Shown here piece after piece: positions 33,122 through 41,977 of a stretch of DNA of 64,000 nucleotides. The stretch's first letter is position 1; each line of letters opens with the position of its first letter. The notes beneath the pieces were generated by a model, which did not search any database, had not been told where the DNA came from, and saw nothing but the letters and a program-made list of their open reading frames with translations. The DNA is from Enterobacteriaceae bacterium UBA5654 (GTDB lineage Bacteria > Pseudomonadota > Gammaproteobacteria > Enterobacterales > Enterobacteriaceae): the NCBI GenBank assembly GCA_002421005.1, contig DIJC01000026.1:149174-213173 (forward strand), read 5' to 3'. The translations under genes were made by a program, and so were the position numbers.

Positions 33122-33574
33122 CTATTCTTTTCCCAACAGCGCCTTAAGATCGCTCTTCAGGCTACTCATCTGGCTGGCATACTTTTCTTTATTCTCAGCA
33201 TCTTCGATAAGCTGCACAATCGTTTCCGACAGCGTTTTACCGCGTCGCTGGGCAAGTCCCGCCAGCCTCTGCCAGACCGCAAATTGCAGGTCGATCGATT
33301 TTTTACGCGTATGCTGATGCTCAGCATTGAAGTGTCGTTTGCGCCGCGCGCGAATCGTTTGCTTCATGCGGTTCAACAGCGTGGGATTAATATGCTGATC
33401 TATCCAGCTATTCACCTGAACCGGTTCATTTTCGAGTTTTAGCAATAAATCGACGGCTTCTCTGGCGGCGCTGGTTTCCAGATAACGAGTGATCAGTTCA
33501 CCCTCCCGGTGCTTTTTCACCAGGTACTTCCACTTCCAGCCGCTCTCAAGATTTTCCAGTTGTTGATATTTCAT
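33122..33574 (-). CDS. matP: MatP, Ter macrodomain organiser
   Basis: DNA-binding protein that recognises matS sites in the terminus region, condenses the Ter macrodomain and links it to the divisome through ZapB. The 150-aa protein starts MKYQQLENLESGWKWKYLVK and has the ribbon-helix-helix-containing core KQTIRARRKRHFNAEHQHTR followed by a C-terminal coiled coil. Length equals E. coli MatP. Confidence 0.97.
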   Translation of the reverse strand: MKYQQLENLESGWKWKYLVKKHREGELITRYLETSAAREAVDLLLKLENEPVQVNSWIDQHINPTLLNRMKQTIRARRKRHFNAEHQHTRKKSIDLQFAVWQRLAGLAQRRGKTLSETIVQLIEDAENKEKYASQMSSLKSDLKALLGKE

Positions 33575-33757
33575 CGCGATCTCAATGTGACCGTGTAACT
33601 CATTCAGGATAACATTTTTTTCAGGATGTGCTGAGCAGAAATCGCCTGCGACAATTCGAAATCAGTTTTACCGCACGTTGGTTATCTATTCTCCGTGTGC
33701 TCCACTGCGCCATGCGGTATAATCGCGCGCTTTGAATCTGACTAAAAACTATCGACT

Positions 33758-35518
33758 TTGACCATAAATAAACTTGCATGGCGCGATCTGACTCCCGATA
33801 CGGAAAGCTATCAGGATGTGTTTGCGCAGCCAGATTTTGCATCTGAAGACGACGCTTTGTTAAACGGCACCCAGGACCGTCTGCTCTATGCGCTGGAGCA
33901 GTTGCTGCGTCCGCAGTCGGTATCCCCTTTTATGCTGGTAAAAGCCCCGGAAGAGATCGAGTATCTGCATCTGCTGGCGGCGACAGCGACGCAGCTTTAC
34001 CCGCCGCAGGGCAAACTCACCGGCGTTCAGTATCAGGTAAACGGTAGCCACGTCACTTTTCAGCCAGCCCGTTCACCGGACGATAACTTTGCCGGTACCG
34101 GTAAAACCGTGTGTGCGGAATGGATAGAGGCCGAGCAGCTTTTCGGCTGCGTGCGTCAGTTCAATGGTGAAATTTCTCTGCATCCGGGTCTGGTCCATCA
34201 GGCCAACGGCGGCGTACTGATAGTCTCGCTGCGCACCCTGCTGGCACAACCGCTGCTGTGGATGCGCCTGAAGATGATCGTTGCCCTCCAGCGTTTTGAC
34301 TGGGTTGCCTTTGACGAATCCCGTCCGCTGCCGGTCAGCGTTCCCTCAATGCCGCTGTCACTGAAAGTGATCCTCGTGGGCGAGCGCGACTCGCTGGCTG
34401 ACTTCCAGGAGATGGAGCCGGAGCTGGCTGAAAACGCGATCTACAGCGAATTTGAAGATAACTTCCAGGTCGTTGACGCGGCAGATATGCAGCAATGGTG
34501 CCAGTGGATTTGCCAGGTTGCCGCCGATCGCCAGCTTCCAGCGCCTGCCGCCGACGCGTGGCCCGTATTCATTCGCGAAGCGGTGAGGTACACCGGTGAT
34601 CGGGATACGCTTCCGCTGTGTCCGTTGTGGATCACCCGCCAGCTGCGTGAAGTGTCCGCTTTTACTGACGGTAACGTCTTTAATGCGGAGCAATTGCAAA
34701 CCATGCTGGTTCAGCGTGAATGGCGTGAAGGGTTCCTTGCCGAGCGCATTCAGGATGAAATTCTGCTGGAGCAAATCCTGATTGAAACGGATGGCGAGCA
34801 GGTCGGGCAAATTAATGCTCTTTCAGTGGTGGAATTCCCAGGCCATCCGCGCGCGTTTGGCGAGCCATCACGTATCAGCTGCGTGGTTCACGTTGGCGAC
34901 GGCGAGTTTACCGACGTCGAGCGTAAAGCCGAGCTGGGCGGTAACATTCACGCCAAGGGCATGATGATCATGCAGGCGTTTCTGATGACAGAACTGGAAC
35001 TCGATCAGCAGATCCCCTTCTCTGCCTCGCTGACCTTTGAGCAATCCTACAGCGAAGTGGATGGCGACAGCGCGTCCATGGCCGAGCTGTGCGCGCTTAT
35101 TAGCGCGCTGGCAAATGCGCCAATTGGTCAGAATCTGGCCATTACCGGTTCAGTGGATCAATTTGGTCGCGCCCAGCCGGTGGGCGGCCTGAACGAAAAA
35201 ATCGAAGGTTTTTTTGCGATTTGCCAGCAGCGCGGCCTGACCGGACAGCAAGGGATCATTATTCCGGCGGCCAATGTGCGACACTTAAGCCTTGTACAGC
35301 CGGTTCTGGACGCCGTCGCGGCGGAACAATTCTTTATCTGGGCGGTCGATGATGTTACCGATGCGCTTCCTCTGCTGACCCGGCTCCCCTGGGACGGTGA
35401 GGGGCAGACCACCCTTCTGCAAACGATACAGGAGCGGATAGCCCAGGCTCTTCAGCCGGACGCGCGTCATCGCTATCCCTGGCCGCTGCGTTGGCTCGGC
35501 GGGTTCGGTTCAAACTGA
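33758..35518 (+). CDS. ycbZ: LonH (YcbZ), Lon-like protease homologue
   Basis: Predicted Lon-family peptidase of 586 aa (E. coli 586), without a full AAA+ motor. The C-terminal proteolytic domain shows the catalytic serine in YSEVDGDSASMAELCALISA and the lysine in GGLNEKIEGFFAI, the Ser-Lys dyad of Lon. The N-terminal part has degenerate ATPase features (LVHQANGGVLIVSLRTLLAQ). It starts with TTG (33758), an unusual start supported by the E. coli N terminus MTI.KLAWRDL. Its 3' end overlaps the fabA control region. Confidence 0.93.
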   Translation: MTINKLAWRDLTPDTESYQDVFAQPDFASEDDALLNGTQDRLLYALEQLLRPQSVSPFMLVKAPEEIEYLHLLAATATQLYPPQGKLTGVQYQVNGSHVTFQPARSPDDNFAGTGKTVCAEWIEAEQLFGCVRQFNGEISLHPGLVHQANGGVLIVSLRTLLAQPLLWMRLKMIVALQRFDWVAFDESRPLPVSVPSMPLSLKVILVGERDSLADFQEMEPELAENAIYSEFEDNFQVVDAADMQQWCQWICQVAADRQLPAPAADAWPVFIREAVRYTGDRDTLPLCPLWITRQLREVSAFTDGNVFNAEQLQTMLVQREWREGFLAERIQDEILLEQILIETDGEQVGQINALSVVEFPGHPRAFGEPSRISCVVHVGDGEFTDVERKAELGGNIHAKGMMIMQAFLMTELELDQQIPFSASLTFEQSYSEVDGDSASMAELCALISALANAPIGQNLAITGSVDQFGRAQPVGGLNEKIEGFFAICQQRGLTGQQGIIIPAANVRHLSLVQPVLDAVAAEQFFIWAVDDVTDALPLLTRLPWDGEGQTTLLQTIQERIAQALQPDARHRYPWPLRWLGGFGSN

Positions 35519-35548
35519 TCGGACTTGTTCAGCGTACACGTGTTAGCT
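35513..35548 (+). promoter_or_regulatory. Overlapping FadR and FabR operators upstream of fabA
   Basis: AACTGATCGGACTTGTT (35513-35529) fits the FadR site that activates fabA in E. coli, and AGCGTACACGTGTTAGCT (35531-35548) fits the FabR repressor palindrome. The FadR site starts inside the last codons of ycbZ. Together they tie unsaturated fatty acid synthesis to acyl-CoA supply. Confidence 0.8.
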
Positions 35549-35586
35549 ATCCTGCGTGCTTCACTAAAATAAGGCTTACTGAGAAC

Positions 35587-36105
35587 ATGGTAGATAAACG
35601 CGAATCCTATACAAAAGAAGACCTTCTTGCCTCTGGCCGTGGTGAACTGTTTGGTGCGAAAGGCCCGCAGTTACCCGCTCCCAACATGCTGATGATGGAC
35701 CGTGTGGTCAAAATGACCGAAACGGGCGGCAACTATGATAAAGGCTATGTTGAAGCCGAGCTGGATATCAATCCTGACCTGTGGTTCTTCGGTTGCCACT
35801 TTATCGGCGATCCGGTCATGCCTGGCTGTCTGGGTCTGGATGCGATGTGGCAGCTGGTAGGGTTTTATCTCGGCTGGCTCGGCGGTGAAGGCAAAGGCCG
35901 CGCGCTGGGCGTGGGCGAAGTGAAATTTACCGGTCAGGTTCTGCCGACCGCGAAGAAAGTGACCTATCGTATTCACTTCAAGCGGATCGTAAACCGCCGT
36001 CTGATTATGGGCCTCGCCGATGGCGAAGTGCTGGTTGATGGTCGTCAGATTTATGCGGCTACCGACCTTAAAGTCGGTCTGTTCCAGGATACTTCGGCGT
36101 TCTGA
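35587..36105 (+). CDS. fabA: FabA, beta-hydroxydecanoyl-ACP dehydratase/isomerase
   Basis: Dehydrates 3-hydroxyacyl-ACP and isomerises trans-2-decenoyl-ACP to the cis-3 form, the entry to unsaturated fatty acids. The 172-aa hot-dog enzyme has the catalytic His71 (GCHFIGDPVMPG) and Asp85 (CLGLDAMWQ), counted with the initiator Met. Length equals E. coli FabA. The ATG at 35587 is correct; the frame is open 32 codons upstream through the operators. Confidence 0.98.
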   Translation: MVDKRESYTKEDLLASGRGELFGAKGPQLPAPNMLMMDRVVKMTETGGNYDKGYVEAELDINPDLWFFGCHFIGDPVMPGCLGLDAMWQLVGFYLGWLGGEGKGRALGVGEVKFTGQVLPTAKKVTYRIHFKRIVNRRLIMGLADGEVLVDGRQIYAATDLKVGLFQDTSAF

Positions 36106-36118
36106 TGCGTTAACAGGC

Positions 36119-36146
36119 GAAACCTCCGCGCGCGGAGGTTTCTTGT
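36119..36146. terminator. Bidirectional terminator between fabA and rmf
   Basis: A 24-bp perfect palindrome (GAAACCTCCGCG and its complement) between the convergent genes, followed by TTGTTT on the plus strand. Confidence 0.75.
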
Positions 36147-36160
36147 TTAAAGAGACAGAA

Positions 36161-36328
36161 TCAGGCGATAACGGCCCTGTCCTCCATGGCTTCTCGCCAG
36201 CCTCCAAGCCAGTATGACCTCTGATTCAGCGCCTGATAGGGGCAGATTTCTTTTGAGCGTCCGGCAATACCCGCCTGATACCCTCTTTGATGTGCCCGTT
36301 CCAGGCGATCTCGTTTTTGTCTCTTCAT
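36161..36328 (-). CDS. rmf: Rmf, ribosome modulation factor
   Basis: Small basic protein that pairs 70S ribosomes into inactive 100S dimers in stationary phase. The 55-aa product starts MKRQKRDRLERAHQRGYQAG, continues with IAGRSKEICPYQ, and ends WREAMEDRAVIA, almost identical to E. coli Rmf. GAGG precedes the ATG. The 256-bp gap upstream to pqiC holds its promoter, which in E. coli depends on ppGpp. Confidence 0.96.
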   Translation of the reverse strand: MKRQKRDRLERAHQRGYQAGIAGRSKEICPYQALNQRSYWLGGWREAMEDRAVIA

Positions 36329-36529
36329 GCCTCGTTTCCCTCATCTTTTTGGTCTGGTGGAAAAGAAAACAGTGGCTACAAAGCGCGCAACCACATGTAA
36401 CGAATAACCTGAAAAAAGTTGATCGTCAATGCGCAAATTTCATACCGATGTCATATTTGTGAGCTAAGCAAACTTTCATTTGTGAAAAAATTGTGACGTA
36501 AAGCCAGTAACGGACTGATGATAAAAATA

Positions 36530-36568
36530 AAAAAAGGCGCGGCGGAAAAGATTTCCGACGCGCCTTTA
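36530..36568 (-). terminator. pqiC terminator
   Basis: AAAGGCGCG and CGCGCCTTT with an inner CGGAAA/TTTCCG pairing form a long stem. On the minus strand it is followed by TTTTTATTTTT, ending the rlmL-uup-pqiABC operon. Confidence 0.85.
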
Positions 36569-36584
36569 ACATTATTAATTTTAC

Positions 36585-37148
36585 TTATGGCAGACGTTTG
36601 ATCTCACTGGCAATGGCTGTGGCTTCCTGATTCCACGCCTGTGCCAGCACTTTCACCATCTCATCATAACCATCTTTTTGCTGCGCCAGTTCCACATGGA
36701 ACGGGCGCTTGATCAGTTGTCCCTGATGGTTCAGCAGCCATTCACCGCTGACAATCACGTGACCATCATAACGTCCGTGGAAGCTCGTCACCGTCACGTT
36801 GAGGGTATCCTGATCGTTACCCAGCGGCTGGGAGGCGATTACCCAGCCCGGCAATTGACTGCTGAGATTAGCCACCAGCGTGGTACGCAGTTGCTGATCA
36901 AGCGGGCTGGCCCACAGGTTGTTACTGGCAATAACGTACTGCACGTCGGTGGTCTGATACACCACGCCGTTTCCGGCGAGATAATCCGGCACCGTCACCT
37001 GTTCAACCCACAGCAGACGGCTTCCCTGACTGGCGACGCTCTGGGTGGTCTGCTGCGCCGACGGCAACTGATACCAGGTTTTTGCGTCCTCACTGCTGCT
37101 GCACGCGGATAACGCCAGTGCCATTGCGACCATCAGCCACTTTTTCAT
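36585..37148 (-). CDS. pqiC: PqiC (YmbA), outer-membrane lipoprotein
   Basis: Lipoprotein partner of PqiA and PqiB in an envelope lipid-transport complex spanning the periplasm. The 187-aa protein has a lipoprotein signal (MKKWLMVAMALALSAC, lipobox LSAC, Cys16) and a DUF330/ABC-type auxiliary domain. Its ATG overlaps the pqiB stop by four bases (ATGA), so the two are coupled. Confidence 0.95.
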   Translation of the reverse strand: MKKWLMVAMALALSACSSSEDAKTWYQLPSAQQTTQSVASQGSRLLWVEQVTVPDYLAGNGVVYQTTDVQYVIASNNLWASPLDQQLRTTLVANLSSQLPGWVIASQPLGNDQDTLNVTVTSFHGRYDGHVIVSGEWLLNHQGQLIKRPFHVELAQQKDGYDEMVKVLAQAWNQEATAIASEIKRLP

Positions 37149-38785
37149 TGTTTTGCCCTCTTCGGCTCAGGATCTTTTTTGCTTTTCGCTTCAAAGACCA
37201 GCGCGTTGCTCTTATCGTTCAGGGTTTTCAGTACCGGCTGTAACTCACGCAGTACCTGATCCAGGCGCTGCATATCCGCCACCATTTTGTTATAGGCCGC
37301 AGAGCCAGGCTGGAAGCCCTGCATACTACGGTTAAGCTCACGCAGCGTTTTCTGCATATCCGCAGGCAGTTCCTGCGCCGATTGACTGGCGGTCAGCTTG
37401 TTCAGGTTATCCAGCGTGGTTTGCAGGCGGCGCAGCGTCTGCTGGCTTTCTGTCAGCGTGTTGGTCGCCTGCTGGAGCATCGGGTTAAGCGGAAGATTAT
37501 TAATTTTATCCAGCGTCTCCATCAGACGCTGCTGGATCTGCGCCAGCCCGCCACTTTCGGTCGGAATGACTTTATACCCGCCAAACTCACGCATACCGGT
37601 CACCGGCGTGGCTTTTGGATAGAAATCCATGTCAACGTACAGCGCGCCCGTTACGAGGTTGCCGGTTTTGAGCGATCCACGCAGGCCGCGCTTCAGCAGA
37701 TCGGACAGATGACTCCCCAGATCCGGGTTTTCTCCAAGCTGGCTGGCAACACGCTCAGGTTCAATGCGGATCAGCACCGGAATGCGGTAATCGTCATTCA
37801 GCGCCTGACGCAGACCCGGTACAAAGAACGGTACTTCACCAACGGTGCCGAGGCGGATACCACGGAATTCCACCGGTGCGCCCGGCTGAAGCCCACGGAT
37901 CGAATCTTTGAAGAACATCAGATAATCAATGTGATCGGTATAGAGCGATTCCTGAATGTTTTTCTGGCTGTCATACAGATTAAATTCGCTCTTTTCCGCC
38001 ACCGGCTGACCCAGTTCAAGCCCGTCCGGCACGTCAAAACTTACGCCACCGCTGAACAGGGTGGTCAGCGAGCCCATTTCAACGCGCATCCCCGCCGAGT
38101 TAAGATCGACGGCGATCCCGCTGTCTTTCCAGAAACGGACGTTGCTGGTGACCAGACGATCGTTTGGCGCATTGATAAACAGCTGATAGCTCATGGAACG
38201 TTTTTGCGTATCAAAGGTGCTGGTTTCCACCGAGCCAACGCGGTAGCCACGGAACAACACCGGATCGCCGGGGCTAAGCTGACCGGCCTTTTTGCTGTCA
38301 AGGATCACGCGGATACCTTTCGCGTCCGGGGGTGCCAGCGGTGGCGCATCCAGCAACTCATAGCTCGCCGGTTCGCTGCCTTTATTGCCCGGCTGTAGCT
38401 CAATATACGCACCGGACAGCAGCGTCCCCAGACCACTGATACCTTCGCGATCGACCTGCGGTTTGACTACCCAGAACGCGGTATCTTTATGCAGCAGCTT
38501 TTCCATTCCGGCATTAAGACGCGCTTTGATCTCAACGTGGGTCAGGTCGTCGGTGAGCGTCGTGCTTTCCACGACCCCAACGTTGACGCTGCGGCTTTTA
38601 ATGGTGGTTTTTCCACCCTCGATCCCTTCGGCGTTGGTAGTGATCAGCGTCACTACCGGCCCCTGATGGCTATAGTGGTAAAACAGGATCCACGCGCCAA
38701 TGAGCGCGGTGACGATCGGAAATATCCAGACAGGGGACCAGTTTTTCACTTTCTGCACCTGGGCCTCACCCTTTTTCGTTTCCAT
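37145..38785 (-). CDS. pqiB: PqiB, MCE-domain lipid transport protein
   Basis: Periplasm-spanning protein of 546 aa with one N-terminal membrane helix (about 15-38) and three tandem MCE domains (about 40-370). A C-terminal helical region stacks into a needle-like tunnel for lipids between the inner and outer membranes. MCE hallmarks such as LLSGAYIELQPG, DPVLFRGYRVGSV and GAPVEFRGIRLGTVG are visible. Length equals E. coli PqiB. It lies two bases after pqiA. Confidence 0.97.
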   Translation of the reverse strand: METKKGEAQVQKVKNWSPVWIFPIVTALIGAWILFYHYSHQGPVVTLITTNAEGIEGGKTTIKSRSVNVGVVESTTLTDDLTHVEIKARLNAGMEKLLHKDTAFWVVKPQVDREGISGLGTLLSGAYIELQPGNKGSEPASYELLDAPPLAPPDAKGIRVILDSKKAGQLSPGDPVLFRGYRVGSVETSTFDTQKRSMSYQLFINAPNDRLVTSNVRFWKDSGIAVDLNSAGMRVEMGSLTTLFSGGVSFDVPDGLELGQPVAEKSEFNLYDSQKNIQESLYTDHIDYLMFFKDSIRGLQPGAPVEFRGIRLGTVGEVPFFVPGLRQALNDDYRIPVLIRIEPERVASQLGENPDLGSHLSDLLKRGLRGSLKTGNLVTGALYVDMDFYPKATPVTGMREFGGYKVIPTESGGLAQIQQRLMETLDKINNLPLNPMLQQATNTLTESQQTLRRLQTTLDNLNKLTASQSAQELPADMQKTLRELNRSMQGFQPGSAAYNKMVADMQRLDQVLRELQPVLKTLNDKSNALVFEAKSKKDPEPKRAKQ

Positions 38786-38787
38786 GC

Positions 38788-40044
38788 TTATAACGACTCC
38801 TCATGGCTTTCTTCCGGCTCCCGATCCCAGGACAAACGCGGATCGAAGGTCATGGCCGAGAACATGGTCATTATCACTACCAGCGCAAACATCAACGCGC
38901 CCATCGCAGGATAAATATTCATTAGCCCTCCTATGCGCACCAGCGCAGAGAGGACCGCAATTACAAATACATCAATCATTGACCAGCGGCCAACAAATTC
39001 CACCACTTCATAAATCAGGTGCATTCTCTCCCGGTCACGTTTTCCGTGGCCTTTCGCGTCCCAGCACAGCCAGGCAATTGACAGCATTTTTAGCGTCGGC
39101 ACCATAATACTGGCGATAAAAATCACTCCGGCTACCGGATAAGAGCCTTCGCTCCACAGCAGGATCACCCCCGCCAGAATAGTGGACGGCATTTTATCAC
39201 CCAGCAGATCGGTGATCATGATCGGCATGATGTTGGCGGGTAAATACAGGAGAATGGACGTTACCAGCAGCGCCATCGTCCATTGCAGGCTATTTTTACG
39301 CCGCACGTGGCCCACCGTATGGCAGCGCGGACAGATGTGTTGATCGGCGGGCAGAATCGCCGTACAGCAGGGGCAGGAACGCAGCCCCTGCCGCAGCCCG
39401 GTGACGCCCGGTTTTAAAGGCTGCGCCACGGCTGGCATTGGGGCGATATCATCCCACAGCCAGCGGCGGTCAACGCACTGAAACGCCCGCAGTTGCACAA
39501 TGCAAAACAGACACCAGGGAATGAAACTGCTGCCGATACCGATGTCCCCATAGGCCATCAGCTTGACGAAGCTGACCAGCACCCCGGCGAGAAAAATCTC
39601 CGCCATTCCCCAGCTTTTTAGCTGGAACAGGACGCGCGCCAGCGCAACGGTCAACTTTTCCGGCATCGCTACACGGTTGACCAGCAGCAGGATGGCGATC
39701 AGGCAAAATGCTGGCACCATCTGCACAAAGACAATAAAAAATGTCCCGAGGCTGGCGTAATCTTCAGAAAACATCACGCGCGGGATTTGCAGCAGCGTCA
39801 CTTCGCTTTTCAGGCCCGCCACGTTCATGTTCACGAACGGGAACAGATTCGACAGCAGCAGCATAAACAGCGCCACCAGCGCATAGGCGGTAGGACGCTG
39901 TCTGGGTGCAAACCATTCCGTCGTCAGCGTTGTGCCGCAGCGGGGGCACGCCGCCTTGTGACCGTGAGCCAGCGGCGGTAAGGCCACCAGCAGATCGCAC
40001 TGCGAGCATAATATATGCCGTCCCGCGTGGTGACTATCGCACAT
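38788..40044 (-). CDS. pqiA: PqiA, inner-membrane protein of the Pqi system
   Basis: Inner-membrane protein of 418 aa with two PqiA domains of about four helices each. Each is preceded by a zinc-ribbon-like cysteine set: CSQCDLLVALPPL...CPRCGTT near residues 14-38, and CPCCTAILPADQHICPRC near 215-235. It likely loads lipid into the PqiB tunnel. In E. coli the operon responds to paraquat through SoxRS. Confidence 0.95.
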   Translation of the reverse strand: MCDSHHAGRHILCSQCDLLVALPPLAHGHKAACPRCGTTLTTEWFAPRQRPTAYALVALFMLLLSNLFPFVNMNVAGLKSEVTLLQIPRVMFSEDYASLGTFFIVFVQMVPAFCLIAILLLVNRVAMPEKLTVALARVLFQLKSWGMAEIFLAGVLVSFVKLMAYGDIGIGSSFIPWCLFCIVQLRAFQCVDRRWLWDDIAPMPAVAQPLKPGVTGLRQGLRSCPCCTAILPADQHICPRCHTVGHVRRKNSLQWTMALLVTSILLYLPANIMPIMITDLLGDKMPSTILAGVILLWSEGSYPVAGVIFIASIMVPTLKMLSIAWLCWDAKGHGKRDRERMHLIYEVVEFVGRWSMIDVFVIAVLSALVRIGGLMNIYPAMGALMFALVVIMTMFSAMTFDPRLSWDREPEESHEESL

Positions 40045-40057
40045 ATTCGATCCTCAG

Positions 40058-41965
40058 TTATGCGCCGTTTTTAAGCGCTTCCAGGTATTCCCAGCGCTCA
40101 AAAGCCTCTTCCAGCGCCTGTTCAGCGGCGGTCATATCGGCCAGCACTTTTTGCGTGTGGTCGTGCGGTTGGCTAAAGAAGGCGGCATCAGCGACCTGAG
40201 CCTGTAAAGATTCGAGGTCGGCTTCCAGCGCTTCCAGCTTTTGCGGGAGCTGTTCCAGCTCACGCTGTAGGTTATAGCTTAACTTACCCGCATTACGCTT
40301 AGCATTTTCAGCCTTTGGCGCAGCAGACTCTGCCGTTTTGCCCGGCGCCACGGTTTTTTGCGTCAGTGACTGGGCCTGCTGACCGCGCGCGTCGTGGTAG
40401 CCGCCGATATAACAGCCGATTTTGCCATCGCCTTCGAAGATCCAGCATTCCGTCACCGTATTATCGACAAACTGACGGTCGTGGCTGACCAGCAGCACGG
40501 TACCCTGATAGCCGTCGATCAGTTCTTCCAGCAGTTCCAGAGTTTCAACGTCCAGGTCGTTGGTCGGTTCATCGAGGATCAGCAGATTGCTGGGCTTGAG
40601 GAACAGACGCGCCAACAGCAGGCGGTTACGCTCGCCGCCGGACAGCGCGCGCACCGGCGTCATCGCACGCTTCGGATGGAATAAAAAGTCCTGTAAATAG
40701 CCCAGTACATGGCGCGGCTTGCCGTTAACCATGACTTCTTGCTTACCTTCCGCCAGGTTATCCATCACCGTTTTATCGGGATCGAGTTCCGCGCGGTGCT
40801 GGTCAAAGTAAGCCACTTCCAGCTTTGTGCCGACGTGAATGCGCCCGCTGTCGGCCTTAAGCTGACCGAGCATCAGTTTCAGCAGCGTGGTTTTACCGCA
40901 GCCGTTAGGACCAATCAGCGCAATTTTGTCGCTGCGCTGTACCTGGGAGGAAAAATCCTTCACCAGCGTTTTCTCGCCGATCCGATAATTCGCGTTTTCG
41001 ATTTCGAAGACGATTTTACCGGAGCGGGTTGCCTCTTCGACCTGCATTCTGGCGCTGCCCATCACTTCACGGCGTTCACCGCGCTCGCGACGCATCGCTT
41101 TCAGCGCGCGCACCCGGCCTTCATTACGGGTACGACGGGCTTTGATCCCCTGACGGATCCAGACTTCTTCCAGCGCCAGCTTGCGGTCAAACTCGGCGTT
41201 TTGCAGCTCTTCAATGCGCAGCGCCTCTTCTTTCTCCAGCAGATACTGATCGTAATTGCCGGGATAGGTCACCAGCTTGCCGCGATCGAGATCGACAATG
41301 CGCGTCGCCATATTGCGGATAAACGAACGGTCATGCGAAATAAAAATAATCGTGCCGTTAAAGCTTTTCAGGAAGCCTTCCAGCCAGTCGATAGTTTCGA
41401 TATCCAGATGGTTGGTCGGTTCGTCAAGCAGCAGGATGTGTGGATTGCTGACCAGCGCGCGTCCCAGCGCCGCCTTACGCAGCCAGCCGCCGGAAAGCGA
41501 CGCCAGCGGGGTATTGGCATCCAGCTCAAGCTGGGCCAGCACTTCGTTGATCCGGTTTTCCAGTTGCCACAAGCCATGGTGATCCAGCAGTTCCTGCACC
41601 TGCGCCATCTCGTTAAGATTTTTATCGCTGGGATCGGTCATCACCAGGCGAGAAATGTCATGATAGCGCTTGAGGTATTCGGCCTGCTCTGCAATACCTT
41701 CGGCGATAAAATCGTATACGCTGCCCTCGACATTACGCGGCGGATCCTGCTGTAGTCTCGCCACGACCAAATCCTGCTCATAAATAATGCGCCCGTCGTC
41801 GAGCCCCTGCTCGCGATTGAGGATCTTCATCAGCGTTGATTTACCCGCGCCGTTACGACCGACCAGACACACGCGTTCGTTATCTTCGATATGCAGTTCA
41901 GCGTTATCGAGCAACGGCGCGTCGCTGAATGACAGCCAGGCACCGTGCATACTAATTAATGACAT
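40058..41965 (-). CDS. uup: Uup, ABC-F ATPase
   Basis: Soluble ABC-F protein with two ATPase domains, linked to ribosome function and suppression of transposon excision. The 635-aa protein has Walker A motifs GRNGAGKSTLMKIL and GPNGCGKTTLLKLM, signatures LSGGWLRKAALGRAL and LSGGERNRLLLARL, and Walker B LLLDEPTNHLD and LILDEPTNDLD. A C-terminal coiled coil binds DNA in E. coli. It lies 12 bp after rlmL and 13 bp before pqiA. Confidence 0.97.
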   Translation of the reverse strand: MSLISMHGAWLSFSDAPLLDNAELHIEDNERVCLVGRNGAGKSTLMKILNREQGLDDGRIIYEQDLVVARLQQDPPRNVEGSVYDFIAEGIAEQAEYLKRYHDISRLVMTDPSDKNLNEMAQVQELLDHHGLWQLENRINEVLAQLELDANTPLASLSGGWLRKAALGRALVSNPHILLLDEPTNHLDIETIDWLEGFLKSFNGTIIFISHDRSFIRNMATRIVDLDRGKLVTYPGNYDQYLLEKEEALRIEELQNAEFDRKLALEEVWIRQGIKARRTRNEGRVRALKAMRRERGERREVMGSARMQVEEATRSGKIVFEIENANYRIGEKTLVKDFSSQVQRSDKIALIGPNGCGKTTLLKLMLGQLKADSGRIHVGTKLEVAYFDQHRAELDPDKTVMDNLAEGKQEVMVNGKPRHVLGYLQDFLFHPKRAMTPVRALSGGERNRLLLARLFLKPSNLLILDEPTNDLDVETLELLEELIDGYQGTVLLVSHDRQFVDNTVTECWIFEGDGKIGCYIGGYHDARGQQAQSLTQKTVAPGKTAESAAPKAENAKRNAGKLSYNLQRELEQLPQKLEALEADLESLQAQVADAAFFSQPHDHTQKVLADMTAAEQALEEAFERWEYLEALKNGA

Positions 41966-41977
41966 TTACTTTTCCTT

